Of a DNA stretch of 64,000 nt, positions 48,290 through 58,632 are shown piece after piece. This DNA is from Lederbergia sp. NSJ-179 (GTDB lineage: Bacteria > Bacillota > Bacilli > Bacillales > Bacillaceae_C): the NCBI RefSeq assembly GCF_022867885.1, contig NZ_JALIFP010000001.1:331353-395352 (forward strand). Reading direction: 5' to 3'. The position numbers and the translations under genes were made by a program. The number at the start of each line of letters is the position of its first letter. Within the stretch, counting starts at the first letter, position 1. The notes beneath the pieces are model-generated. The model had not been told where the DNA came from, searched no databases, and saw only the letters and a list, made by a program, of their open reading frames with translations.

Positions 48290-49960
48290 TTGGTAAAAAC
48301 AAAAAATGAAGTCATCAAAGTCATACCGCTGGGGGGTGTGGGTGAGATTGGTAAAAATATGTACGTCATCGAAGTGGATTCCGAAATCTTTATAATTGAT
48401 GCCGGCCTGATGTTCCCTGAAAATGAAATGTTGGGGATTGATATTGTGATTCCCGATATTACGTGGCTTGTGGAGCAGAAAGAACGAATTAAGGCGATAT
48501 TTTTAACGCATGGTCATGAAGATGCGATTGGGGCATTGCCTTATATTTTTCGGAAATTAAAGGTTCCTGTCTATGGCTCGAGATTGACCATTGCTTTAGC
48601 GAAGGAAAAAATGAAAGAACATAATATGAAAACAGAAGGCTATTTTCACACGATCAAATCGAATTCTCGTGTAAAATTTGATGGTGTTCATGTGACTTTC
48701 TTTCACACGACGCACAGTATTCCTGATTCCCTTGGAGTTTGTGTGCATACGTCTGAAGGAAAAATTGTCCATACCGGAGATTTTAAATTTGACCAAGCGG
48801 CGACTGGATCATATCGTTCGGAAATAGGGAAAATGGCTCATATCGGGGAGTCCGGCGTTTTATGTCTACTATCTGATAGTACAGAAGCTGAACGGCCGGG
48901 TTTTGCTATATCAGAATCTGTTACAGGGCGAGAAATTTCAGATGCTTTCCATGCTGCCCATGGAAGGATTATCGTCGCCTGTTTCGCTTCCAATTTTATT
49001 AGAATTCAACAAGCCCTTGATGCTGCTTTTGAAAATAACAGGAAAGTAACAGTAGTCGGTAAAAGCATTGAGAAAAGCTTTGAAATCGCATTGAAAATGG
49101 GGTATATTTCGGTCAAAAATCCAGAAAATATTATCCCGATTCAAGAGATCGAAAAATATGAGGACCATGAAGTAGCCATTATATTTACAGGTGTCATGGG
49201 AGAACCCATTGAAGCACTTCAAAAAATGGCGCAGCAAAACCATAAAAAAATTAACGTGAAAAAGGGAGATACGGTTCTTATCACAGCTACCCCATCTCCG
49301 GCATTGGAAACTAGTTTGTTTAAAACGATTGACATGTTAAGCCGTGCGGGTGCAACGGTGGGATCTTCCAACCGAAAAAGTTATGTATCAGGACACGGAA
49401 GTCAAGAAGATCTGAAACTAATGTTAAATTTAATGAAGCCAAGATATTTTATTCCTATCCAGGGGGAATATAGAATGTTATACTCCCATGCTAAATTAGC
49501 TGAGGAGGTTGGGATACAAAAAGATCATATTTTTATTCCTGGAAATGGAGACGTGATTGAATATAAAAATGGGAAAATGTCTGCTGGAAAACGTGTTCAA
49601 TCCGGAAATGTATTGATTGACGGGATTGGTGTCGGAGATGTTGGGAATATTGTTTTACGAGACCGTAAACTATTGTCACAAGACGGCATATTTATCGTCG
49701 TTGTCACGATTAACAAGAGAAATAAAAAAATTGCTTCTGGCCCGGAAATTATTTCTAGAGGGTTTGTTTATGTACGCGAATCTGAAAAATTGCTAGAAGA
49801 AGCCTCTAAAATTGTGCGGGGGATTGCGGAAGAAGCGATTGCAGAAAATACCTTCGACTGGACCAGCTTTAAACAGGATATTCGAGACCGATTAAACCAT
49901 TTTCTATATGATCAAACGAAACGTAGACCGATGATACTTCCGATTATTATGGAAGTATAG
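48290..49960 (+). CDS. rnjB: Ribonuclease J2
   Basis: Metallo-beta-lactamase/beta-CASP RNase that forms a complex with RNase J1. The 556-residue length matches B. subtilis RNase J2 (555). The zinc motif reads LTHGHEDAIGALPY, with Ala where RNase J1 has the second catalytic His (HGHEDHIG). This is a known J2 feature associated with weak activity. Downstream motifs are HTTHSIPDSLG, HTGDFKFD and the beta-CASP region VSGHGSQEDLKLM. The TTG start follows TAGGAGG. Confidence 0.94.
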   Translation: MVKTKNEVIKVIPLGGVGEIGKNMYVIEVDSEIFIIDAGLMFPENEMLGIDIVIPDITWLVEQKERIKAIFLTHGHEDAIGALPYIFRKLKVPVYGSRLTIALAKEKMKEHNMKTEGYFHTIKSNSRVKFDGVHVTFFHTTHSIPDSLGVCVHTSEGKIVHTGDFKFDQAATGSYRSEIGKMAHIGESGVLCLLSDSTEAERPGFAISESVTGREISDAFHAAHGRIIVACFASNFIRIQQALDAAFENNRKVTVVGKSIEKSFEIALKMGYISVKNPENIIPIQEIEKYEDHEVAIIFTGVMGEPIEALQKMAQQNHKKINVKKGDTVLITATPSPALETSLFKTIDMLSRAGATVGSSNRKSYVSGHGSQEDLKLMLNLMKPRYFIPIQGEYRMLYSHAKLAEEVGIQKDHIFIPGNGDVIEYKNGKMSAGKRVQSGNVLIDGIGVGDVGNIVLRDRKLLSQDGIFIVVVTINKRNKKIASGPEIISRGFVYVRESEKLLEEASKIVRGIAEEAIAENTFDWTSFKQDIRDRLNHFLYDQTKRRPMILPIIMEV

Positions 49961-49965
49961 GAAAG

Positions 49966-49996
49966 AAGCTGCTCTTTAACGGGGCAGCTTCTTTTC
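49966..49996 (+). terminator. Intrinsic terminator after rnjB
   Basis: GAAGCTGC and GCAGCTTC pair around TCTTTAACGGG, followed by TTTTC. Confidence 0.85.
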
Positions 49997-50081
49997 ATCG
50001 AGGATGCCAAAAGACAATTTGTATGAATTTGCCTTCTCCGTTCATACTATAAATATTATCTGTTTGAGCAAGGAGGATATT

Positions 50082-50837
50082 ATGAGTCAATCCTATAAAG
50101 CAAATGAAGAGTCTGAACAAGAACCGAATCGTCAAAATGATGAAAAAGGAGAAGGGATTGTAGAGAAAATTCAGCAACTTGGACAAACGAAAGTTCCTGA
50201 AATTTCTCAAGATAGCAATATCCATTGTTTAACAATTATTGGTCAAATTGAAGGGCATATGCAGTTACCCCCTCAAAATAAGACAACAAAGTATGAACAT
50301 ATCATCCCGCAATTGGTCGCAATTGAACAAAATCCGAAGATAGAGGGCTTACTTGTTGTCTTAAATACAGTTGGTGGAGATGTGGAAGCAGGCTTGGCTA
50401 TTTCGGAAATGATTTCCACGATTTCGAAACCAACTGTCTCGATTGTCTTAGGCGGAGGTCATTCGATTGGCGTTCCTATTGCTGTTTCCTGTGATTATTC
50501 ATACATTGCAGAAAGTGCGACTATGACGATTCACCCAATTCGTTTAACAGGGCTGGTGATTGGCGTCCCGCAATCTTTTGAATATATGGATAAAATGCAA
50601 GAACGTGTGATCAAATTTGTGACAAAGCATTCAAAGATTTCAGCAGAAGTTTTTAAGGATTTAATGTTTGCCAAAGGGAATCTAACAAGAGACATAGGGA
50701 CGAATATAATCGGAGAAGATGCGGTGAAAAATGGTTTAATTGACGGGGTTGGGGGAATTGGGGATGCGATTCAAAAATTACGTGAACTCATTACAGCTAA
50801 ACAGAATAAAACAATTGATGGGGACCTGATACAATGA
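50082..50837 (+). CDS. tepA: TepA (YmfB), ClpP-family serine protease
   Basis: ClpP-like protein described in B. subtilis as translocation-enhancing protein. The 251-residue product has a charged N-terminal extension of about 50 residues before the ClpP fold. The nucleophile region is [13 protein letters not shown] and the His region [13 protein letters not shown] 50082 is chosen because AAGGAGGATATT directly precedes it; the frame is open to 50004, within the rnjB terminator. It overlaps ylzJ by 4 bases. Confidence 0.93.
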   Translation: MSQSYKANEESEQEPNRQNDEKGEGIVEKIQQLGQTKVPEISQDSNIHCLTIIGQIEGHMQLPPQNKTTKYEHIIPQLVAIEQNPKIEGLLVVLNTVGGDVEAGLAISEMISTISKPTVSIVLGGGHSIGVPIAVSCDYSYIAESATMTIHPIRLTGLVIGVPQSFEYMDKMQERVIKFVTKHSKISAEVFKDLMFAKGNLTRDIGTNIIGEDAVKNGLIDGVGGIGDAIQKLRELITAKQNKTIDGDLIQ

Positions 50838-51067
50838 TTATTCATACGATTGTTCCTCCTGAGCTTATTTTTCAAGGGGCTGAACAAGATTTCACAAGCC
50901 AACAAATGATCACTCGAAATGGAATTCCGTTGCTCGTTGAACAAGATGACAAAATGTATAAAGTCATACGGATCATGAGTAGTAATCCGGAAGATTACTT
51001 AAGAAATGATTTATATCCTGGTGCCTTGATCTCACTTTATGACATATCCGATCATAATCATCCCTAA
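50834..51067 (+). CDS. ylzJ: YlzJ-like protein
   Basis: Short conserved protein of 77 residues found after tepA in Bacillus; function unknown. Conserved stretch [10 protein letters not shown] is near the start, with RNGIPLLVE and LLSTNPxDYL-like [20 protein letters not shown]. The ATG overlaps the tepA stop (ATGA), so it is probably co-translated. It has no membrane or signal segment. Confidence 0.88.
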   Translation: MIIHTIVPPELIFQGAEQDFTSQQMITRNGIPLLVEQDDKMYKVIRIMSSNPEDYLRNDLYPGALISLYDISDHNHP

Positions 51068-51070
51068 AGC

Positions 51071-51099
51071 GCTGTGAGTTTTTACTTCACAGCCTTTTT
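51071..51099 (+). terminator. Intrinsic terminator after ylzJ
   Basis: GCTGTGA and TCACAGC pair around GTTTTTACT, followed by CTTTTTTG. Confidence 0.85.
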
Positions 51100-51142
51100 T
51101 GCATTGTAAAGGAATGTTTCCATAGGGAGACTTATCCATATA

Positions 51143-51151
51143 TGGTATAAT
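51143..51151 (+). promoter_or_regulatory. Extended -10 promoter element upstream of spoIIIE/ftsK
   Basis: TGGTATAAT is an extended -10 (TG-N-TATAAT). No good -35 is present. It lies about 130 bases before the gene, and the family B repeat lies in the resulting leader. Confidence 0.45.
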
Positions 51152-51162
51152 ATACACATACG

Positions 51163-51248
51163 AAAAGCGCAAGAGCCTTTATAAAGGATGAACGGCTAAA
51201 GGCGCGACGACAATCGCAACGCCGTTCTGACCCGCATTTTGCGGGCCT
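51163..51248 (+). repeat. Repeat family B, copy 5 (about 86 bp)
   Basis: Plus-strand version of copy 1: AAAAGCGCAAGAGCC at the left, then outer stem GAACGGC (51190-51196) with GCCGTTC, and inner GCGA/TCGC region. The tip hairpin is CCCGC-ATTTT-GCGGG. It lies 34 bases before the spoIIIE/ftsK start. Confidence 0.7.
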
Positions 51249-51281
51249 ACTTTTCCTACCAATGTTCGACAAGGTGATGAT

Positions 51282-53606
51282 ATGGCAAAAAATAAACGTA
51301 AAAGAAGAAAACGGTCTACAAAAAAAATGCAAGAAATCCTTAAATTTGAAGTGACAGGTTTTATCTTATTGGCATTAAGTTTAATTATTATTGTGACTGG
51401 TGACAAACTGTTCCCTTTAAATTATCCCTTTTATTTTTTATTTGGAGAATGGCATATTATTGGTTCATTAAGTTTGATTGGCATAAGTGGTTATATGATT
51501 ATCAAGAGAGAAAGACCTACTTTTCTTGGATACCGCCTATTTGGTATTTATATCATCGTCGCCTGTTTTTTACTTCTCTCGCATATCAAGTTTTTCGACT
51601 TGAAAATAGAGAGTGGTAAAGTTCAAGGGGTCAGCATCATTGCGAATACGTTTCAAGATTTTTTTGAAATTATTAAAGGGAATACCTCGACAAAGGAATT
51701 CGGGGGCGGGATGGTTGGTGCCATCTTAACATCGGTGACATACTTTATTTTTGGATCTTTAGGAACGAAAATTCTATCTTTTTTCCTTATGGTCATTGGT
51801 GTCATTCTGATTACTGGAAAGTCGATTGGTGAAATGATTGCGAAGATTGGTAAGAAATTAGTAAGCTTTATAAAAAAACAATGGGAGATTTTCAAATCAG
51901 ATGTAAAAGATTGGCGGGAAGACCAGAAAAAGAAGAAACAGGAGAAACAACAGGAAAACTCGAATAAAAGGAATGGAACAGTTGTAGAGTCGGATCAAAC
52001 CCAAATTCCCATCCATCCCATAGAAGATATGGAGGAAACACCAGAGCCAATTATCTCTAGCTTTACGGAGCGTGCGTATCAGGAAATGGATCAACAGGAA
52101 GAGCAGGGAAAAGAACATCCAAATGAAACAACGGAAGAGGAACCAGTCCCTCCGATGGCCTTTACTGAGCATGAAAATAAAGATTATCAACTTCCTTCTC
52201 TTCAATTATTGAAAAGACCAAAAGCCACAGACCAAAGTAATGAATATCAATTAATTCATCAAAATGCGTCTAAGCTTGAAAAGACATTCCAAAGCTTTGG
52301 GGTAAAAGCTAGAGTCACCCAAGTTCATCTTGGTCCAGCCGTAACAAAATATGAAGTTCATCCTGAAGCAGGTGTGAAAGTTAGCCGAATCGTTAGTCTT
52401 AGTGATGATATCGCCCTTGCTTTAGCGGCAAAAGATATTCGAATGGAGGCACCCATTCCGGGGAAATCGGCTATTGGGATAGAGGTACCAAATTCTGAAA
52501 TTGCGATTGTATCTCTTCGTGAAGTGTTAGAATCGAAGGAACATGATAAGCCGGATGCCAAACTTCAAATTGGCTTGGGACGTGATATTACAGGTCAAGC
52601 AGTGGTAGCAGAATTAAATAAAATGCCCCATATGCTTGTTGCAGGTGCCACAGGCAGCGGGAAAAGTGTTTGCATCAATGGCATTATTACCAGTATATTA
52701 ATGAGGGCAAAACCACATGAGGTCAAGATGATGATGATAGATCCAAAAATGGTGGAATTAAATGTCTATAATGGGATTCCTCATTTATTAGCTCCGGTTG
52801 TAACGGATCCCAAAAAGGCCTCTCAAGCTTTAATGAAAGTTGTAAATGAAATGGAAAGACGTTATGAGCTATTTTCGCATACAGGAACAAGAAATATTGG
52901 GGGTTATAATGATTATATTTTAAGAACAAATGCAGAGGATGAGGAAAAACAACCTTTATTACCTTATATTGTTGTCATTGTAGATGAATTAGCAGACTTA
53001 ATGATGGTCGCTTCAAATGATGTGGAGGATTCAATCACTAGACTTGCTCAAATGGCAAGAGCGGCGGGAATCCATTTAATCATCGCAACGCAGAGACCTT
53101 CAGTAGATGTCATTACAGGGGTGATTAAAGCGAATATTCCTTCTAGAATTGCCTTTGCCGTTTCATCTGCAACGGACTCCCGTACTATATTAGATTCAGG
53201 GGGGGCGGAAAAATTATTGGGTAGGGGAGATATGCTTTTCTTACCCGTCGGCGCGTCAAAACCAATTAGAGTTCAGGGAGCCTTTTTATCTGATCAGGAA
53301 GTAGAAGAGGTGGTTGAGTATGTAATTGGACAACAAAAGGCTCAATACCAGGAAGAAATGATACCAGAGGATGTGCCTGAAGTCGCAGAAAAAGTCGCAG
53401 ATGAGCTTTATGATGAGGCCGTTCAATTAATAGCCGAAATGCAAACGGCATCTGTTTCGATGTTGCAGCGCCGTTTTCGGATTGGTTACACAAGGGCAGC
53501 TCGTCTAATTGACGAAATGGAAATGCGGGGAGTTGTGGGACCTTATGAAGGGAGCAAACCACGTTCTGTGTTAATTCCAAAAGGGGCCGAAGAACATTCC
53601 TCATAA
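51282..53606 (+). CDS. spoIIIE: SpoIIIE/FtsK family DNA translocase
   Basis: Membrane-anchored ATPase that pumps chromosome through the septum, in sporulation and division. The 774-residue protein has four N-terminal membrane helices (about 20-190) and an acidic/Lys-rich linker (about 195-330). The motor domain carries Walker [14 protein letters not shown] (about 454) and Walker [13 protein letters not shown] (about 564). The C-terminal gamma winged helix ([19 protein letters not shown]) reads DNA polarity sequences. Length fits SpoIIIE (about 787 in B. subtilis). The ymfC regulator found next to it in B. subtilis is absent here. Confidence 0.95.
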   Translation: MAKNKRKRRKRSTKKMQEILKFEVTGFILLALSLIIIVTGDKLFPLNYPFYFLFGEWHIIGSLSLIGISGYMIIKRERPTFLGYRLFGIYIIVACFLLLSHIKFFDLKIESGKVQGVSIIANTFQDFFEIIKGNTSTKEFGGGMVGAILTSVTYFIFGSLGTKILSFFLMVIGVILITGKSIGEMIAKIGKKLVSFIKKQWEIFKSDVKDWREDQKKKKQEKQQENSNKRNGTVVESDQTQIPIHPIEDMEETPEPIISSFTERAYQEMDQQEEQGKEHPNETTEEEPVPPMAFTEHENKDYQLPSLQLLKRPKATDQSNEYQLIHQNASKLEKTFQSFGVKARVTQVHLGPAVTKYEVHPEAGVKVSRIVSLSDDIALALAAKDIRMEAPIPGKSAIGIEVPNSEIAIVSLREVLESKEHDKPDAKLQIGLGRDITGQAVVAELNKMPHMLVAGATGSGKSVCINGIITSILMRAKPHEVKMMMIDPKMVELNVYNGIPHLLAPVVTDPKKASQALMKVVNEMERRYELFSHTGTRNIGGYNDYILRTNAEDEEKQPLLPYIVVIVDELADLMMVASNDVEDSITRLAQMARAAGIHLIIATQRPSVDVITGVIKANIPSRIAFAVSSATDSRTILDSGGAEKLLGRGDMLFLPVGASKPIRVQGAFLSDQEVEEVVEYVIGQQKAQYQEEMIPEDVPEVAEKVADELYDEAVQLIAEMQTASVSMLQRRFRIGYTRAARLIDEMEMRGVVGPYEGSKPRSVLIPKGAEEHSS

Positions 53607-53645
53607 GCAAAGCATGTCCGCATATTTCTTGTAAAAGAAACATAA

Positions 53646-53676
53646 AATAAAGTGCATCGTTTTCATGCACTTTATT
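53646..53676 (+). terminator. Bidirectional-type terminator after spoIIIE
   Basis: AATAAAGTGCAT and ATGCACTTTATT form a perfect 12-bp stem around CGTTTTC. T and A tracts on the two arms are short. Confidence 0.7.
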
Positions 53677-53728
53677 ATAAAAGTATTATGTAAAGTACGG
53701 AGAAACTTTTATAAACGGAGGTTTACCA

Positions 53729-55003
53729 ATGGAATTTGAAAAAGAGCATAGGATTAAAATGAAGGGTTTTACTCTACATATGTTGCAGACAGAAAAATTT
53801 AAAACCAATACAATTGTCTGGAAAATGAAAGCTCCTCTTCAGAAGGAAACAGCAACTTTAAGAGCATTACTACCTTTGGTTATGCAAAGTAGTACAAAAA
53901 AGTATCCTACAACTGGAGCGTTACGAGGATACTTAGATCAACTTTATGGAGCATCTTTTTATGCGGAAACAGGTAAAAAAGGGGAAGAAAGCGTCATAAG
54001 CTTTACACTGGAAATCGCAAATGAGAAATATTTACAGGATAAAACCCCTCTTTTACATAAAGGGATTGAATTTTTAACGGAAGTCCTGCTCCACCCCAAT
54101 GTCACGAATGATCAATTTGATGAGAAAACGATGAAGAAAGAAAAAAGGGGATTAAAAGAACGAATCCATTCCATCTATGATGATAAAATGCGTTATGCGA
54201 CAGTCCGATTGGTAGAGGAAATGTGTAAGGATGAACCTTATGCCATCCAGCCAACAGGAGAACTGGAAGAAATTGATCCCATCACTGGAGAGAGGTTGTA
54301 CGAATACTATCAGCAAGCTTTTAACGACGATCAAATTGACTTATACATCATTGGGGATATTGAACGTGCCGAGGTAGAAAATTTGTTCTCCACTCTATCC
54401 CTTTCTGATCGGAACTTAAAGCAAAGAAATAGACCTGCCAAAAAGGATATTCAGGAGATTCAGGTAGTAAAAGAACATCAAGAGTTAAATCAAGGAAAAT
54501 TAAATATCGGTTGTCGGACAAATACCCTTTTGGGGGATGAAGATTATTTTGCCTTGCAAATGTTTAACGGTATTTTTGGTGGTTTTGCCCATTCTAAACT
54601 TTTTATTAATGTAAGGGAAAAAGAGAGCTTGGCTTATTATGCTGCAAGTAGAATCGAGAGTCATAAAGGTTTATTAATGATCATGTCGGGAATTGAAAAC
54701 CAAAATTATGAGAAGGCTGTTTCCATTATTAAGGAACAGTTAGATTTGATGAAATCCGGTGAATTTACGGAACAGGAAATGAATCAAACAAAGGCAGTGA
54801 TCAAAAATGAGCTTTTAGAGAGTCTTGATTCAGCTCGAGGTTATATTGAGGTTCTTTATAATAATTATGTTGGGGATTCAAATATAACATTAGTAGATTG
54901 GCTAGATAAGATTCAAACGGTCACAAAAGAACAAATTATTGATGTAGCCAAGAAAATTGAAATGGATACGATTTATTTCTTGGCTGGAACGGAAGGTGAG
55001 TAA
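53729..55003 (+). CDS. ymfF: YmfF, M16-like protein without zinc motif
   Basis: M16-fold protein of 424 residues, equivalent to B. subtilis YmfF. The HxxEH zinc motif of the family is absent; the corresponding region reads LPLVMQSSTKKYPTTGALRG. It is therefore expected to be the non-catalytic partner of YmfH, as in other two-subunit M16 systems. FGGFAHSKLFINVREKESLAYY is the usual substrate-chamber segment. GGAGG precedes the ATG. It is followed after 1 base by ymfH. Confidence 0.9.
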   Translation: MEFEKEHRIKMKGFTLHMLQTEKFKTNTIVWKMKAPLQKETATLRALLPLVMQSSTKKYPTTGALRGYLDQLYGASFYAETGKKGEESVISFTLEIANEKYLQDKTPLLHKGIEFLTEVLLHPNVTNDQFDEKTMKKEKRGLKERIHSIYDDKMRYATVRLVEEMCKDEPYAIQPTGELEEIDPITGERLYEYYQQAFNDDQIDLYIIGDIERAEVENLFSTLSLSDRNLKQRNRPAKKDIQEIQVVKEHQELNQGKLNIGCRTNTLLGDEDYFALQMFNGIFGGFAHSKLFINVREKESLAYYAASRIESHKGLLMIMSGIENQNYEKAVSIIKEQLDLMKSGEFTEQEMNQTKAVIKNELLESLDSARGYIEVLYNNYVGDSNITLVDWLDKIQTVTKEQIIDVAKKIEMDTIYFLAGTEGE

Positions 55004-55004
55004 A

Positions 55005-56294
55005 ATGGAGAAATTGGAATTTACTCAAATTAATGAAACATTATATCATGAACAATTGGATAATGGGCTGGATGTTTATATTCTTCCAAAACCTGGGTTT
55101 AATAAATCCTATGTCACGTTTACAACAAAATATGGTTCCATTGACCATCATTTCAAGCCGCTTAATCAAACGGAATTGAAACGGGTTCCTGATGGTATTG
55201 CCCATTTTCTTGAACATAAAATGTTTGAGAAGGAGGATGGAGACACCTTTCAAACCTTCAGTAAACAAGGGGCGTCAGCAAATGCTTTTACAACTTTTAA
55301 TCGGACAGCCTATTTATTTTCCAGTACAGACCATGTGCTACGTAATTTAAAAACACTGCTCGATATGGTTCAGAAACCATATTTTACAGAAAAAACGGTA
55401 GAAAAAGAAAAAGGAATTATTGGTCAAGAGATCATGATGTATGATGATAATCCTGATTGGAGAGCCTATTTTGGCACGATTGAAAATATGTACCATCATC
55501 ATCCAGTTAAAATAGATATCGCAGGGACGGTTGAATCGATTTCCCATATTACGGCCGATCTGCTTTATGAGTGCTATGAGACTTTTTATCATCCTAGTAA
55601 TATGATGTTATTTGTAACAGGCCCACTTGATCCAAATGAAATCATGCCATTCATTCGGGATGACCAATCAGCAAAGCAATATCGTGCTGCTTCAGAAATT
55701 GAGCGATTTTTTGAGGACGAGCCTGAAACGGTCGCGAATAAAAAACAAGTGTTAGAAATGAATGTTCAAACACCGAAATGTTTTGTCGGAATAAAGGCTT
55801 TAAATGTGGAACAAAAAGGTAGAGAAATGTTGCGCCATGAATTAGCCGTTTCCCTTTTAATGGATATGCTGTTTGGCAGAAGCTCTGAGTTGTATGAGGA
55901 ATTATATGTCAATGAACTCATTGATGATTCTTTTCAGTATGAATATTCTCAAGAGCAAGGGTATGGATTTGCCGTCATTGGAGGAAACACAAAAAAACCT
56001 GATGAGCTTGCCGAAAAAATAAATGATATTCTTCTCAAAGCAAAGACAGGGGAATATTTGACAGAAGACGCTCTGGAAAGATCCAAGAAAAAGAGAATAG
56101 GTGGATTTCTACGCTCATTAAATTCTCAAGAATATATTGCCAACCAATTCACACGCTATATATTTAATGAGATGAATTTATTTGATGTTGTTCCTGTTTT
56201 GGAAGAATTAACGTTTACAGATATTTTAACAACAGCGAAGCATCTGATTGATGAAAGCCGTATGACGGTTTGTCAGGTTGTACCTAAGCCATAA
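55005..56294 (+). CDS. ymfH: YmfH, M16 family zinc peptidase
   Basis: Catalytic partner of YmfF: 429 residues with the inverted zinc motif HFLEH at 67-71, followed by MFEKEDGDTFQTFSKQGASA. The distal Glu region is EKGIIGQEIMMYDDNPDW. ATG 55005 is chosen, one base after the ymfF stop, with GGAAGG upstream. Substrate unknown; related pairs process peptides and bacteriocins. Confidence 0.93.
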   Translation: MEKLEFTQINETLYHEQLDNGLDVYILPKPGFNKSYVTFTTKYGSIDHHFKPLNQTELKRVPDGIAHFLEHKMFEKEDGDTFQTFSKQGASANAFTTFNRTAYLFSSTDHVLRNLKTLLDMVQKPYFTEKTVEKEKGIIGQEIMMYDDNPDWRAYFGTIENMYHHHPVKIDIAGTVESISHITADLLYECYETFYHPSNMMLFVTGPLDPNEIMPFIRDDQSAKQYRAASEIERFFEDEPETVANKKQVLEMNVQTPKCFVGIKALNVEQKGREMLRHELAVSLLMDMLFGRSSELYEELYVNELIDDSFQYEYSQEQGYGFAVIGGNTKKPDELAEKINDILLKAKTGEYLTEDALERSKKKRIGGFLRSLNSQEYIANQFTRYIFNEMNLFDVVPVLEELTFTDILTTAKHLIDESRMTVCQVVPKP

Positions 56295-56328
56295 TACAGA
56301 TGAGTGAGTATTCATTGATTAACTGCTT

Positions 56329-56361
56329 ATACCCGGACTGGAGTTGCGCCGGGTATTTTAT
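56329..56361 (+). terminator. Intrinsic terminator after ymfH
   Basis: ATACCCGG and CCGGGTAT pair around ACTGGAGTTGCG, followed by TTTATTT. Confidence 0.75.
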
Positions 56362-56380
56362 TTGGAATCAGGAGGTTACC

Positions 56381-57103
56381 ATGAAGAAGTTTGCTTTGAT
56401 TACTGGGGCTAGTGGAGGAATTGGCACTGCTATTGCAGAGGAATTAGCTAGTCAAGGATGGAATTTGTATTTACACTACTATAAAAACCAACAAAATATA
56501 TTGGAATTAATCGATAGGATCAGTCAGTATGAGCTTGAATATATTCCCATTTATGCGGATCTTACTACAAGAGAGGGAGTAAACCAGCTTGTAGACAATA
56601 TTTTCCAGATTGACGCGATCGTTTACTCGTCAGGAACGGCACCTTACGGCTTATTTACTGATTTAGAAGAAAAGACAATGGACGAAATGTTACAGCTTCA
56701 TGTTAAAAGTCCGATGATACTGATTCAATCTTTATTAGCTCGTTTGTTGCAGCGCCCATCATCCCGCATTGTCCTCATTAGCTCCATATGGGGTCAAACA
56801 GGTGCAGCTTGTGAAGTCATATACTCTACGGTTAAAGGGGCACAAATCGCATTTGTGAAAGCATTAAGCAAAGAAACGGCAAGATCAAACCTCAGAATGA
56901 ACTGTGTAGCTCCTGGGGCAGTTAAAACGAACATGTTGCAGCAATTGGACCCACAAGAAATAATTGAACTGGAATCAACCATTCCTGTTGGACATTTAGC
57001 TGATCCCAACGAAATTGCACATGTTGTTTCGTTTTTATTATCGGAAAAATCTTCCTATATGACAGGCCAAGTTTTAGCCGTAAATGGTGGATGGTATACG
57101 TGA
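56381..57103 (+). CDS. ymfI: YmfI, short-chain dehydrogenase/reductase
   Basis: NAD(P)-dependent SDR of 240 residues. It has the dinucleotide motif ITGASGGIGTAIAEELA and the FabG-like tail SSYMTGQVLAVNGGWYT. The catalytic Ser (VLISSIWG) and the Tyr-Lys pair (YSTVKGAQIAF) are present. ATG 56381 follows AGGAGG. Substrate unknown; FabG-like 3-oxoacyl reductase is possible. Synteny with ymfH-ymfI-ymfJ of B. subtilis supports the name. Confidence 0.9.
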   Translation: MKKFALITGASGGIGTAIAEELASQGWNLYLHYYKNQQNILELIDRISQYELEYIPIYADLTTREGVNQLVDNIFQIDAIVYSSGTAPYGLFTDLEEKTMDEMLQLHVKSPMILIQSLLARLLQRPSSRIVLISSIWGQTGAACEVIYSTVKGAQIAFVKALSKETARSNLRMNCVAPGAVKTNMLQQLDPQEIIELESTIPVGHLADPNEIAHVVSFLLSEKSSYMTGQVLAVNGGWYT

Positions 57104-57182
57104 AAACAAGTATTTCCAAAGTATAATGTTTTTTTGACATGCACATAATAACTTCGAAGCTTCAAAAAAAGGAGGATATGAC

Positions 57183-57440
57183 ATGTCAGTTCTTAATAAT
57201 TGGGATCATTGGAAAAACTTTTTGGGTGACCAACTTGATGATGCACAAGATCAGGGAATGTCCCAACAAATTATTGATAAGATGGCTCATCATGTAGGAG
57301 ATTATTTAGCAAATAATGTAGATCCGAAAAATGAACAACAACGAGTATTATCGGATTTATGGTCTGTTGCTTCAGAAGAAGAACAACAAGCCATCGCAAG
57401 GGTCATGGTAAAGCTTGTGGAAAATAACAATACAAAATAA
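57183..57440 (+). CDS. ymfJ: YmfJ, DUF3243 family protein
   Basis: 85-residue conserved Bacillus protein of unknown function, mainly helical and acidic (WDHWKNFLGDQLDDAQDQG). A strong AAGGAGG precedes the ATG. TATAAT at about 57122 may serve as its own -10. A family B repeat directly follows the stop. Confidence 0.9.
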   Translation: MSVLNNWDHWKNFLGDQLDDAQDQGMSQQIIDKMAHHVGDYLANNVDPKNEQQRVLSDLWSVASEEEQQAIARVMVKLVENNNTK

Positions 57441-57677
57441 AAGCAAAAGCGCAAGCGCCCGTTTAGCGACGTACAAATTTAAATATAAGGATGAACAGCT
57501 AAATTCGCGCCGTCCTGGCGCAACGCTGTTCTGACCAACATCCTGTTGGCCTGAGATAAAGGAAACACGGCGAAGAATGAGCCTGGCTTCCTTATCGTAG
57601 GAAGAAGTCGTAAATTTGCTAGTCGCTGGGCGCTGGAGCTGGATGTCAACCGTAGCGTAGCAAAAGCGCAAGCGCCC
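57441..57677 (+). repeat. Repeat family B, copy 6 (long composite, about 237 bp)
   Basis: This fills most of the 394-base ymfJ-ymfK gap. It starts and ends with the same AAAAGCGCAAGCGCCC block, as a terminal direct repeat. Between lie the cassette with outer stem GAACAGC/GCTGTTC (57493-57499/57525-57531), inner GCGCC/GGCGC with loop GTCCT, the tip CCAAC-ATCCT-GTTGG (57535-57549), and a block with GGGCGCTGGAGCTGGAT. That last block is the inverted counterpart of the CTCCAGCGCC block at 15790-15890. Confidence 0.7.
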
Positions 57678-57682
57678 GAAAT

Positions 57683-57728
57683 GGACTGTGTTCTAAGGAA
57701 CGACTCTTTAGAACCAGTCCTTTTTTTA
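57683..57728 (+). terminator. Intrinsic terminator between ymfJ and ymfK
   Basis: GGACTG/CAGTCC and GTTCTAA/TTAGAAC stems enclose GGAACGACTCT and end in TTTTTTT. Confidence 0.8.
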
Positions 57729-57834
57729 TTCAGTAAAAATATGTTTTTCTTTCAAATTATATGATTATCCGCTATTATATTAACTAGACATCAATGCATA
57801 AGACCGGGTTGTTATCAAGGAGTGGTTTTGAAGT

Positions 57835-58623
57835 ATGGATCGGAAAGAATGGTATTTAGAATACGAAATTACAATTGACCGGCCCGGCCTTTTGGGAGAT
57901 ATTTCTTCTTTATTAGGAATGTTATCTATCAATATTATTAGCATTAATGGAATTGATAGTGGCAGACGCGGCCTTTTAATACGTGCGAGTAATGAGGTTC
58001 AAATAAAAAGATTAGAATCAATATTAGAAACAGTTGATCCCATTAAAGTGACAAAAATAAGGGAGCCAAAGCTTCGAGATCGTTTAGCTGTCAGACATGG
58101 TCGCTATATTCAAAGAGATATGGATGATAAAAAGACCTTTCGTTTTGTTCGTGCCGAACTCGGACTTCTTGTTGATTTTATGGCTGAATTATTTAAACAA
58201 GAGGGACATAAACTAATCGGGATTAGAGGTATGCCAAGAGTAGGTAAAACGGAATCTGTGGTTGCCTCAAGTGTTTGTGCAAATAAAAAGTGGCTTTTTG
58301 TCTCGTCCACCTTATTAAAACAAACGATACGAAAAGAATTAATTAAGGATGAATACAACTCCGATAATATCTTTATTATTGATGGTATTGTTTCGAGAAA
58401 ACGGGCAGACGAAAGGCATTTGCAACTTGTCCGAGAAATTATGCGTCTACCCGCTGTAAAAGTAATTGAACATCCAGATATCTTTGTTCAGCATTCTGAA
58501 TACTCGATGGAGGACTTTGATTATATTATTGAATTGAGAAACACTCATGATGAAAAAATTACATACGAAGCTGTTTCACAAAATAATTTTTTTAGTGAAC
58601 CAGACTTCGGATTTGATTTTTAG
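57835..58623 (+). CDS. ymfK: YmfK, DUF3388 protein with ACT-like and P-loop regions
   Basis: Conserved 262-residue Bacillus protein of unknown function. The N-terminal 75 residues look like an ACT-type ligand-binding domain (EITIDRPGLLGDISSLLGML). The rest has a Walker A-like loop GMPRVGKTESVVA (about residue 137) and a later acidic strand IFIIDGIVSRKRADE. Such pairing suggests a ligand-controlled ATP/GTP-binding protein, but no partner is known. It precedes rodZ by 9 bases. Confidence 0.85.
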   Translation: MDRKEWYLEYEITIDRPGLLGDISSLLGMLSINIISINGIDSGRRGLLIRASNEVQIKRLESILETVDPIKVTKIREPKLRDRLAVRHGRYIQRDMDDKKTFRFVRAELGLLVDFMAELFKQEGHKLIGIRGMPRVGKTESVVASSVCANKKWLFVSSTLLKQTIRKELIKDEYNSDNIFIIDGIVSRKRADERHLQLVREIMRLPAVKVIEHPDIFVQHSEYSMEDFDYIIELRNTHDEKITYEAVSQNNFFSEPDFGFDF

Positions 58624-58632
58624 GATGGGCAG

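Noticed and set aside
48520..48560. Inactive RNase J because of the missing His in HGHEDAIG
   Set aside because: The same substitution is typical of RNase J2, so it identifies the paralogue rather than marking damage.
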